Origin: Dehalococcoidia bacterium
Lineage (GTDB): Bacteria; Chloroflexota; Dehalococcoidia; DSTF01; JACRBR01
NCBI GenBank assembly: GCA_021462855.1
Contig: JAJTXQ010000049.1
Coordinates: 216,743-280,742 of the forward strand
Direction of reading: 5' to 3'
DNA length: 64,000 bases
Positions 10,466 to 17,912 of this stretch are shown here, one piece after another. Below the pieces are notes generated by a model. That model worked only from the letters and a program-made list of their open reading frames with translations. It was not told the DNA's origin and made no database searches. Made by a program: the position numbers and the translations under genes. Position 1 is the first letter of the stretch. Each line of letters opens with the position of its first letter.

Positions 10466-10543
10466 ACAGCCCTTGCGGCTCCACCAGCACCATCTCGATG
10501 CCCCGCAAGGTGGGACGATTCTCCCATGGGCTCGGTGGGCTGT
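10466..10543 (+). promoter_or_regulatory. Multibranched structured 5' leader of the vWA/FHA-like gene
   Basis: Three helices can form in the predicted leader: ACAGC (10466-10470) with GCTGT (10539-10543) closes the element; CCTTGCGG (10471-10478) pairs with CCGCAAGG (10503-10510); TGGGA (10511-10515) pairs with TCCCA (10522-10526). Helices two and three abut without a linker, as in a three-way junction. It begins right after the predicted transcription start. The shape suggests a riboswitch or RNA operator, but I cannot assign a family. Confidence 0.4.
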
Positions 10544-10619
10544 CAAGAGGCCGAGGAAGCCTAACTTTACACGAAAAGACCGGGCGGATGATGTGCCGGG
10601 TGAAGCTGGAAGGCGAGCG

Positions 10620-12515
10620 TTGAACGTGCGCGTGGGCATCGCGCTGCTGGCCGTTGCGGCCGCGCTCTGCGGCGTCTTCGGCGCGCCGGCGGCGGCGCAG
10701 GAAGGCGCGCTCGGCCTGCAGGTGATCTCCGTTTCGGGCGACGCGTTCCCGTACGCGAAGGCGGTCGTGGCGATCGAGGACCAGGGCGGCGAGACGCCGC
10801 CGCTGGGCGCCGAGCAGTTCCGCGTGACGGTCGACGGGGCGCCGGCGCCCGTGCAATCCGCCGAGCTGGCGTCGAGTGACGCGGCGCCGCTCGACGCGCT
10901 CGTCGTGTTCGACACCTCGGGAAGCATGGAGGGCGCTCCGCTCGCCGCGGCGAAGGCCGCAGCGCACGCGCTGATCGCCGAGCTGGGGCCGCAGGACCGC
11001 GTCGCCGTCATGGAGTTCGGCGATGAGGTGCGTCTCTTGCAGGATTACACGGCGGACCGCGCAGCGCTCGCGGTGACGATCGATGGCCTGGTGGCGGCGG
11101 GCAACACGGCGTTGTACCAGGCGACGGCCGACGCCGCCGCGAGGGCGGCCGCCTCGACGGCGGCGCGCCGCGTCGTCGTGCTGCTGAGCGACGGCGCCGA
11201 CTTCGGCGGCCGCTCGCGCGCCACGCGGGAAGAGGCGACCACGGCGGCTGCGAACAGCGGCGTGCCGTTCTTCACGATCGCGCAGGGGACGGACCTGGAC
11301 CGGCCGTACCTCGAGTCGATCGCCGGGATCACACGCGGGCGCTTCCTCGAAGCGCCGTCGCCCGGCGATCTCGAGGCGCTGTACGCGGGCATCGGCCGGC
11401 TCCTGCGGAGCCAGTACGTCGTTCTGTTCGACGCGTCGGGCGCGCCGGCGAGCGATGTGACGGTCGAGATCAGCGTCGATGCGGGAGGGCGCACGGCGTC
11501 GGCGGCGAGCGCGCTGCACCTCGATGCAGCGTTCGCGCCGCAATTGATCGTGGAAGGTATTGCGCCGGGCGATTCGGTGGCCGCCGAGCGCGAGGTGCGC
11601 GTCACGACCGAGACGGGCGTCGCGCCGACGCGCGTCCGCTGGTATGTCGACGGCGCGCAGGTGTTCGAGAGCGTCGCCGCGCCGTTCGTCTACCGCTACG
11701 ACCCGCGGGAGGCGGGCGCCGGGGCGCGGACGATGCGCGTCGAAGCGGACTTTGGCCCGATCATGGCGGAGCGCGCGATCGAGTTCAGCGCCGCGCCGGC
11801 GGCGTCGGGTGGTGGCGGGTTCCCGCTGGCGCCGATCGCCGCGGTCGCCGCCGTCCTGGTCATCGGCGCGGCCGGCGCATGGTGGTTCGTCAACCGTCGG
11901 CGCAAGGGTGGCGCTCCCGCGGCCGAGCACCTGGCGCCGCTCACTGAGCAGATGAAGGCGGCAGCGCGGCGCGTCGTCATCCCGCAGCACGCAACCGAGA
12001 CGCCGGAAGCGGAAGCGATCGGCGAACCGATGGGGGTGTTGATCTCGCGCAGCGGCAGCGACATCGGCCGGGAGTACCTGGTCGGCGGCCGGCCGGTGAG
12101 CATCGGCTTCGGGGCGCTCTGCGGCGTGCGCGTCGATGACCCGGAGCTGGCGACCGAGGAGGCGCGCATCTGGGTGCGGGGCGGAAACCTGCTCGTGCAC
12201 CGCATGACTCGGCTGTCGGTCATCGCCGCCAATGGGGTGAGCGGCGGCTGGGTGATCCTCGAGCCGGGCGACACGTTCGATATTGGAGCGCACCGCTTCG
12301 AATTCAAGCTGCTGCCGGCCGGGGCGCCGGCGCCGGAGGCCGAAGCCGCGCCCGAGCCCGCAGCAGTGCCGAAGCGCGAGCGCAAGCGCAAGAAGCGGCC
12401 CGAAGCCCCGCCGGCCGTCGCCGAGTTGCCGAGCAACGTCATCCGCATGGCGGACCTGATGCCGAAGACCGACGGCGGCTTCACGCGGGAGGACCGCGAA
12501 CAAGAGGCGTCGTAA
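10620..12515 (+). CDS. Membrane protein with extracytoplasmic vWA domain and cytoplasmic FHA-like domain
   Basis: A protein of about 631 residues. After a signal peptide (GIALLAVAAALCGVFGAPAAA) comes a von Willebrand A domain with the metal-site motif DTSGS near residue 97 and LLSDGAD later. A beta-rich region and one membrane helix (PIAAVAAVLVIGAAGAWWFV, near 402-425) follow. The cytoplasmic tail has a domain resembling FHA (ISRSGSDIGREYLVGG onward) and a Lys/Arg/Glu-rich end. TTG 10620 is chosen because GGAAGG lies 5 bases upstream; GTG 10626 is possible. It could sense or bind surface components and signal inward. Its divergent AAA+ neighbour is a plausible partner. Confidence 0.82.
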   Translation: MNVRVGIALLAVAAALCGVFGAPAAAQEGALGLQVISVSGDAFPYAKAVVAIEDQGGETPPLGAEQFRVTVDGAPAPVQSAELASSDAAPLDALVVFDTSGSMEGAPLAAAKAAAHALIAELGPQDRVAVMEFGDEVRLLQDYTADRAALAVTIDGLVAAGNTALYQATADAAARAAASTAARRVVVLLSDGADFGGRSRATREEATTAAANSGVPFFTIAQGTDLDRPYLESIAGITRGRFLEAPSPGDLEALYAGIGRLLRSQYVVLFDASGAPASDVTVEISVDAGGRTASAASALHLDAAFAPQLIVEGIAPGDSVAAEREVRVTTETGVAPTRVRWYVDGAQVFESVAAPFVYRYDPREAGAGARTMRVEADFGPIMAERAIEFSAAPAASGGGGFPLAPIAAVAAVLVIGAAGAWWFVNRRRKGGAPAAEHLAPLTEQMKAAARRVVIPQHATETPEAEAIGEPMGVLISRSGSDIGREYLVGGRPVSIGFGALCGVRVDDPELATEEARIWVRGGNLLVHRMTRLSVIAANGVSGGWVILEPGDTFDIGAHRFEFKLLPAGAPAPEAEAAPEPAAVPKRERKRKKRPEAPPAVAELPSNVIRMADLMPKTDGGFTREDREQEAS

Positions 12516-12581
12516 ACGCGCCGCCAGGGCGCGCCGCGGGCCTCCTGCGGCCCGCATGCCGGGGTTGCGCCGGCCATCCAC

Positions 12582-12609
12582 TCAAGACAGCGCCCCCCAC
12601 TGCCGATGC
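12582..12609 (+). promoter_or_regulatory. Predicted sigma-28-like promoter of the ECF sigma gene
   Basis: TCAAG (12582-12586), 16 bases, then CCGATGC (12603-12609) fits a FliA/WhiG-type promoter. The leader would be about 95 bases and includes the block shared with the CAP gene. Confidence 0.45.
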
Positions 12610-12622
12610 TCATTGGGACGTA

Positions 12623-12648
12623 GGGAGCACCCGTAAGGGAATCACGCA
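12623..12648 (+). promoter_or_regulatory. Leader block shared with the CAP-domain gene
   Basis: Positions 12623-12648 match 7532-7556 except for two single-base insertions and one single-base deletion; both carry GGGAGC, TAAGGGAAT and CACGCA in order. In both places the block begins just downstream of the predicted transcription start. It may be bound by a protein or act in translation. Confidence 0.4.
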
Positions 12649-12710
12649 GGCGGCGCACCCAAGCGGATCTTCACGCGGACGTCCCGGCAGCAGGGGGAGT
12701 GCAACTGCCG

Positions 12711-13286
12711 ATGGTCAGCGCGAACACCGCCGTACCACGAGCCAATGACGATACGCCCATCGTGTTGCGCGCGATTCAGCGTGACCAGGAGGCGTTTGGC
12801 GAACTGTACGACCGCCACGTCGTCCGCGTGTACCGCCACATCTACTACATGGTGGGGAACGCCGCCGAAGCGGAGGACCTGACCTCGCAGACGTTCTTGC
12901 GGGCGTGGGAGGCGATCGACCGTTACCAGGTGCGGGGGGCGCCGTTCGTGTCGTGGCTGCTGCGCATCGCGCACAACCTCGGGGTGAGCCACCTGCGGGC
13001 GAAGCGCGAGACGTCGCAGGTCCACGAGGGCATCATCGACGACAAGCTGCCGCGGGACCCGGAGTGGGCGTACGCGCAGACCGCCGAGGAGGAGATGGTG
13101 CGGCAGGCGATCCTGGGACTGCGCGAGGAGCAGCGCCAGGTCATCCTCCTGCGATTCATCGAAGATTTAGATTACCGCGAAGTGGCCGACATTATTGGCA
13201 AGAGTGTCGCGGCGATCCGCGTCATTCAGCACCGCGCGCTCAATTCGCTGCGAAAGCAGATGAAGCTGCTCGACCCGGCGGTATAG
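12711..13286 (+). CDS. ECF-type RNA polymerase sigma factor
   Basis: A 191-residue group 4 sigma factor. Region 2 spans roughly residues 20-90 (FGELYDRHVVRVYRHIYYMV, AEDLTSQTFLRAW) and region 4 roughly 125-180 (LREEQRQVILLRFIEDLDYR and the helix-turn-helix VADIIGKSVAAIRVIQHRA). ATG 12711 is chosen: an in-frame GTG at 12699 abuts the GGGGGAG ribosome site too closely, while the ATG is 12 bases from it. No anti-sigma gene is adjacent, so control is probably at transcription or by an unlinked partner. It lies immediately before the Tad pilus operon and may regulate it. Confidence 0.93.
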   Translation: MVSANTAVPRANDDTPIVLRAIQRDQEAFGELYDRHVVRVYRHIYYMVGNAAEAEDLTSQTFLRAWEAIDRYQVRGAPFVSWLLRIAHNLGVSHLRAKRETSQVHEGIIDDKLPRDPEWAYAQTAEEEMVRQAILGLREEQRQVILLRFIEDLDYREVADIIGKSVAAIRVIQHRALNSLRKQMKLLDPAV

Positions 13287-13361
13287 GGGTTCCGGCGGGG
13301 GTGAGTGAGGTCTCCGGGCGCCGCACGGCCGCGCCGGGGGCAGGTTGGGGGTCCGGGGACA

Positions 13362-13388
13362 TAAAGCCGCGTCCCGAGTTTCCGATAC
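13362..13388 (+). promoter_or_regulatory. Predicted sigma-28-like promoter of the Tad pilus operon
   Basis: TAAAG (13362-13366), 15 bases, then CCGATAC (13382-13388). Counted as TAAA-N15-xCCGATA, this equals the textbook FliA/SigD/WhiG spacing and is the best of the set. It lies 52 bases before cpaB. Confidence 0.55.
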
Positions 13389-13439
13389 CTATACAGCCCG
13401 TTGGCAGGTAGCCAGATTCAGGACTTTGGGGGATACGCC

Positions 13440-14291
13440 ATGGCACGATCGATTGCGGCTTCGCAGGGGCGGACGAACCGGCGCTTCCTGTTCATCGCGT
13501 TGCTCCTCGCGGGGCTGAGCGCGGTGCTGATTTACGCGGTGCTCGCGCGGAACGGTTCCGGCGATGGGGGTGGTTCGAGCTCGTCTGGTCCGGGGTCGGC
13601 CGTTGTCGTTGCCCGGACGGCGATCAAGCAGAACACCGTCGTGACGGCGGAGATGCTGCAGCTGAAGGAAGTGCCGGCGGACGGCATCATCACGGGCGCG
13701 TACCTCGCGACGGAAGACGCCGTGGGCAAGGTGACGAAGTTCCCGATCGAGGCGAACCAGCAGGTCGTCGCGAGCTCGGTGATCGACCTCGAGAACCCGG
13801 CGTCGACCGACGCGCTGGCGGCGGTCGTGCCGGCGGGGCGCCGCGCGATCTCGGTCTCGGTGGGCCAGGTGACGAACGCCGGCGGTCTGATCTTGCCGGG
13901 CGACTTCGTCGACGTGGTGTGGACGTGCTGCGACGACAAGGAAGTCGTGGCGAAGACGATCCTCCGCAACGTGCAGGTCGCCGCGATCGCCCAGTCGAAG
14001 ATCGACAGCGGTCCGGCGGTCGGCGAAGGCAACACGAGCGGCCCGATCTCGGCCGGCGACGAAGAGCCAATCCCGGAGGCCGTGACGACGACGTTGCTGC
14101 TGACGCCGGACGAGGCGCAGGCGGCGGTCCTGGCCGAGCAGAGTGGCAAGCTGCGCTTCAGTCTGCGCGGTCTCGGCGACGAGCAGATCGTCGACCCGGA
14201 TTTCCTGCTCCTTACGGAGCTGCTCCCGGAAGCCGTCCTGGCGGGGCTGCCGGAGAACCTGAAGCCCGACGGCTACAAGCAGGAGCAGTAA
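13440..14291 (+). CDS. cpaB: Flp pilus assembly protein CpaB/RcpC
   Basis: A 283-residue CpaB/RcpC family protein, a periplasmic or cell-envelope component of Tad (type IVb) pilus assembly. One N-terminal membrane helix (FLFIALLLAGLSAVLIYAVLA, about residues 17-37) precedes a Gly/Ser linker and a SAF domain (VVVARTAIKQNTVVTAEML). The RcpC/CpaB region follows, with SVSVGQVTNAGGLILPGDFVD reshuffled in the usual way into VTTTLLLTPDEAQ and an acidic insert near residues 185-205. ATG 13440 has GGGGG upstream. It is the first gene of cpaB-cpaE-cpaF-tadB-tadC. Confidence 0.92.
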   Translation: MARSIAASQGRTNRRFLFIALLLAGLSAVLIYAVLARNGSGDGGGSSSSGPGSAVVVARTAIKQNTVVTAEMLQLKEVPADGIITGAYLATEDAVGKVTKFPIEANQQVVASSVIDLENPASTDALAAVVPAGRRAISVSVGQVTNAGGLILPGDFVDVVWTCCDDKEVVAKTILRNVQVAAIAQSKIDSGPAVGEGNTSGPISAGDEEPIPEAVTTTLLLTPDEAQAAVLAEQSGKLRFSLRGLGDEQIVDPDFLLLTELLPEAVLAGLPENLKPDGYKQEQ

Positions 14292-14346
14292 GGCAGAGGA
14301 TGTCTGGCCGGCCTGGCCGGTCCTGATGAGGCAGGAGACGTAGCCG

Positions 14347-15540
14347 ATGGCGCGAAATCCGGAGATCGTGACGGTAGACCCGGACCTCGGTAGCAGGGCC
14401 GAGACGAAGCGGGCGGCGCAGCTGGGCCACTTCACGGTGGTCGGCGAGTCCGGCTACGGCGTCGAAGCCGTGACCGTGGCCAAGGAGCACCACCCGGACG
14501 TCTTCCTCGTCGCGATGGAGGAGCCGGTGGCGCTGGCGCTCCAGACGATCGAGGCGCTCGCGGACGCGGTGCCAGCCGCGCCGGCGATCGTGTACTCCTC
14601 GCTCGCCGACGCCGGCTCGGTGCGCCGGGCGATGGTGGCGGGTGCGCGCGACTACATCGTGAAGCCGCTGAAGCCGGAGGACCTGAGCCGCGCCGTGTAC
14701 GGCGTGCTGGAGCAGGAAGAACGGAAGCGGCTGCGCGCCGACGGCCAGACGTCGGAGGCGCCGGCGCGCGGGACCGTGATCACCGTGTTCGGCGCGAAGG
14801 GCGGCATCGGCAAGACGACGATCTCGACGAACCTGGCGACGACGCTGGCGAAGATCACCGGCGCGAGCGTGTGCCTGCTCGACATGGACACGCGGTTCGG
14901 CGACGTGGCGATCATGATGGACGTGGCCGTGGAGGCGAGCATCGCCGACGTGGCGCGGCACATCGACGAGATCGATCGCGACAAGATCCGCGACTTCCTG
15001 GTCAAGCACTACAGCGGCGTGAGCATTCTGCCGGCGCCCCTCCACCCGACCGAGTGGCGGAACATGACGCCGCAGCACATCGAGAAGATCGTGGAGCTGC
15101 TGGCGCAGACGCACGACTACGTCGTCATCGACACGCCGGGCACGTTCAACGAGCTCATTGCGACCACGCTGGAGCTGGCAAGCCTGATCCTGCTCATCAC
15201 GAGCATGGATATCGCCAGCATCAAGGACACGGCGCTGGCGCTGGAGATGCTCCGCGCGGCCGCGGTGCCCGAGGACAAGGTGAAGCTGACGATCAACCAC
15301 TCGACCGCGGCGAACAGCCTGCGCGAGGAGGACGTGGCGCGGGTGCTGGAGTACGACGTGTTCTGGCGCATCCCGCACGACCTGAGTGTGTCGAGCAGCA
15401 CGCAGCTCGGCCAGCCGATCGTCGTCGCCAAGCCGTACGCGCGGGTGTCGCGGTCGATCATCGACCTGGCGCACACGCTGACGGGGACGCGACAGGAGAA
15501 GCGTGGATTCCTGGACCGGTTCCTGGGCCGGTCCGCGTAA
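14347..15540 (+). CDS. cpaE: Pilus localisation ATPase CpaE/TadZ
   Basis: A 397-residue protein with an N-terminal receiver-like domain (residues 5-120) and a C-terminal ParA/MinD ATPase (140-390). TadZ/CpaE proteins place the Tad machine at the pole or envelope. The deviant Walker A GAKGGIGKTT begins near residue 149 and VIDTPGTFNE marks the switch region. The receiver keeps the conserved Lys (IVKPLKPEDL), but the phosphoacceptor Asp at the end of strand 3 is replaced (LVAMEEP), so phosphorylation is unlikely. ATG 14347 follows GGAG at 8-9 bases. It is the second gene of the operon. Confidence 0.93.
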   Translation: MARNPEIVTVDPDLGSRAETKRAAQLGHFTVVGESGYGVEAVTVAKEHHPDVFLVAMEEPVALALQTIEALADAVPAAPAIVYSSLADAGSVRRAMVAGARDYIVKPLKPEDLSRAVYGVLEQEERKRLRADGQTSEAPARGTVITVFGAKGGIGKTTISTNLATTLAKITGASVCLLDMDTRFGDVAIMMDVAVEASIADVARHIDEIDRDKIRDFLVKHYSGVSILPAPLHPTEWRNMTPQHIEKIVELLAQTHDYVVIDTPGTFNELIATTLELASLILLITSMDIASIKDTALALEMLRAAAVPEDKVKLTINHSTAANSLREEDVARVLEYDVFWRIPHDLSVSSSTQLGQPIVVAKPYARVSRSIIDLAHTLTGTRQEKRGFLDRFLGRSA

Positions 15541-15581
15541 GAAGCATCTGCGCGTAAGGATCACCTGCGAAGGATGAGGCC

Positions 15582-16937
15582 ATGAGTCAGTTCCAATGGC
15601 AGTCGAGGAAAACCCAGTCGGGCGGCGGCAGCGCGTTCAACAACCGCCCCGGCCAGCTCTCGCAGAACGTCATCGCGCTGAATGAGCTGAAATTCACGCT
15701 GCACCAGCGCCTGATCGAGGAGCTCGACCCGAACAAGCTCGATGGGCTGGGCAAGGACAAGGCGCGCGAGGCGGTCGAGCAGGCCGCGCGCACGCTCATC
15801 GCGCAGGAGATGCCGGGCATCGTCGGCACGACGCGGGACGAGCTCGTCTCCGCGGTGGCCGACGAGGTGCTGGGCTTCGGCCCGATCGAGCCGTTGCTCC
15901 GCGATGCGAGCATCTCGGAAGTGATGGTGAACGCTCCGGACACGATCTTCTACGAGAAGGAAGGCCGCCTGTACCTGAGCTCGGTGCGCTTCCGCGATGA
16001 CCAGCACATCATGCGCATCGTCGAGCGCATCGTCGCGCCGCTCGGCCGCCGCGTCGACGAGTCTTCGCCGATGGTAGACGCGCGCCTGCCCGACGGGTCG
16101 CGCGTGAACATCATCATCCCGCCCGTCGCGCCGAAGAGCCCGACGGTGACCATCCGGAAGTTCCGGACCGACAAGATGACGATCAACGACCTGGTCGCGA
16201 CGGGCGCACTGACGAACGAACTCGCGGAGTTCTTCCGCGCCTGCGTGATGGCGAAGCTGAACATCATCATCTCCGGCGGTACGGGTTCCGGTAAGACGAC
16301 GATGCTCAACGCCCTGTCGGCGTTCATCCCCGACACCGAGCGCATCGTCACGATCGAGGACCCGACGGAGCTCCAGCTCCAGCAGGGTCACGTCGTGACG
16401 CTCGAAGCGCGGCCGGCGTCGCTGGAAGGCCGCGGCGAGGTGACGCAGCGCGATCTCGTGCGGAACTCGCTGCGCATGCGCCCGGACCGCATCCTGGTCG
16501 GCGAGGTCCGCGGGCCGGAGGCGTTCGACATGCTCCAGGCGATGAACACCGGCCACGAAGGCTCGCTCGGCACGGTGCACGCCAACACGCCGCGCGACGC
16601 GCTCGCCCGCATCGAAAACATGGTGATGATGGCGGGGTTCGAGCTGCCGGTGAAGGCGATCCGGGAGCAGATGCAGTCGGCGATCCACGTCGTAATCCAG
16701 ATCGCGCGGTTCCAGGACGGCACGCGCAAGGTCGTGTCGGTGGCCGAGGTGTCGGGCATGGAAGGCCAGGTGGTGACGATGCAGGACCTGTTCCGGTTCG
16801 AGCAGACCGGCATCGACTCCGATGGCCGGGTGCTCGGCGAGCTTCGCACGACCGGCATCCGCCCGCGGTTCACAGAGAAGTTCGAGGTCTCGGGTATTCA
16901 CCTGCCCGCGGACCTGTTCGCACCAGCGGGGTTCTAA
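15582..16937 (+). CDS. cpaF: Tad pilus secretion ATPase CpaF/TadA
   Basis: The 451-residue type II/IV secretion ATPase that powers Flp pilus assembly. The N-terminal helical domain (to about residue 130) precedes the PilT-like core. Walker A GGTGSGKTT is near residue 232, Walker B is in LRMRPDRILVGEVRGPEAFD, and the GHEGSLGTVHANTPRDAL histidine box is typical of the family. The start has GGATGAGG a few bases upstream. Only one ATPase is present, as expected of Tad systems, where TadA drives both extension and retraction. Confidence 0.96.
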   Translation: MSQFQWQSRKTQSGGGSAFNNRPGQLSQNVIALNELKFTLHQRLIEELDPNKLDGLGKDKAREAVEQAARTLIAQEMPGIVGTTRDELVSAVADEVLGFGPIEPLLRDASISEVMVNAPDTIFYEKEGRLYLSSVRFRDDQHIMRIVERIVAPLGRRVDESSPMVDARLPDGSRVNIIIPPVAPKSPTVTIRKFRTDKMTINDLVATGALTNELAEFFRACVMAKLNIIISGGTGSGKTTMLNALSAFIPDTERIVTIEDPTELQLQQGHVVTLEARPASLEGRGEVTQRDLVRNSLRMRPDRILVGEVRGPEAFDMLQAMNTGHEGSLGTVHANTPRDALARIENMVMMAGFELPVKAIREQMQSAIHVVIQIARFQDGTRKVVSVAEVSGMEGQVVTMQDLFRFEQTGIDSDGRVLGELRTTGIRPRFTEKFEVSGIHLPADLFAPAGF

Positions 16938-16940
16938 GAT

Positions 16941-17909
16941 ATGGATCCGCTTGCAGCAGTAGCGGCAATCTCGGTCATGAGCACGGTCGTCGTGACACTG
17001 TTCGCATTTTACGGCGCGACGGTGCCCTCGGCCGTGGCGCGTGGCCGTCTCCAGGGCCTGATGTCCGGGACGTCGGTGGTCGAGGCGACGGCGCCCGGCG
17101 CGCTGCGCAAGTCCGGCGATGGCCCGTCGTTCTTGCAGGGGCTGGCCAAGGGCGCGGTCGGCGAGAAGCTGGAGCTCCAGCTGGAGCGCGCGGACCTGAC
17201 GATCAGCCCGGGCGAGTTCGTGTTCGCGCGGATCGCGCTGGCGCTGATCCTCGCCGTGGTCCCGGTGTTCGCGATCCCGAGCGTGATGGCGTACGCCGTC
17301 GCCGTTGCGGGCCTGGTCGTCGGCTACAACCTGCCGAAGATCTGGCTCAACCGGCGACGCAAGTCGCGTATCGACAAGCTCAACCAACAGCTGCCCGAGG
17401 CGCTGACGATCATCTCGAACGCGCTGAAGGCGGGGTTCGGCCTGTTGCAGGCGCTGAACAACGCGGCGGACAACCTGCCGCACCCCCTGTCGACCGAGCT
17501 CTCGCGCACGATCCACGAGATGAACGTGGGTTCGAGCGCGGAGGAGGCGCTGGTCGGGTTGAGCGAGCGCGCGGGCAGCTACGACCTGGACATCGTCGTC
17601 ACGGCCATCCTGGTGCAGCGCACGGTCGGCGGCAACCTGGGCGAGATCCTGGACACCGTCGCGGGGACGATGCGCGAGCGCATCCGCATCCGCGGCGAGA
17701 TCCAGACGCTGACGGCGCAGCAGAAGCTCACCGGCATCGTCATCGGCTTGCTGCCGGTCGGCGTCGGCGTGATGTTCCAGGTCCTGAGCCCCGGTTACGT
17801 GGCGCCGCTGTTCACGACGTTGATCGGCCAGATTCTGCTCGGCGCAGCCGCCGTCCTGGAGGTCGTCGGCGTGATGATCATCCAGCGCATCCTGAACATC
17901 GAGGTGTAG
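16941..17909 (+). CDS. tadB: Tad inner-membrane platform protein TadB
   Basis: A 322-residue integral membrane protein of the type II secretion F superfamily. An N-terminal helix (about 5-27), a central helix pair (about 93-130) and two C-terminal helices flank the cytoplasmic F domain (LNQQLPEALTIISNALKAGF, NLGEILDTVAGTMRERIR). With TadC it forms the platform on which the ATPase acts. It starts three bases after cpaF stops and stops three bases before tadC, so translational coupling is likely. Confidence 0.92.
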   Translation: MDPLAAVAAISVMSTVVVTLFAFYGATVPSAVARGRLQGLMSGTSVVEATAPGALRKSGDGPSFLQGLAKGAVGEKLELQLERADLTISPGEFVFARIALALILAVVPVFAIPSVMAYAVAVAGLVVGYNLPKIWLNRRRKSRIDKLNQQLPEALTIISNALKAGFGLLQALNNAADNLPHPLSTELSRTIHEMNVGSSAEEALVGLSERAGSYDLDIVVTAILVQRTVGGNLGEILDTVAGTMRERIRIRGEIQTLTAQQKLTGIVIGLLPVGVGVMFQVLSPGYVAPLFTTLIGQILLGAAAVLEVVGVMIIQRILNIEV

Positions 17910-17912
17910 CTG

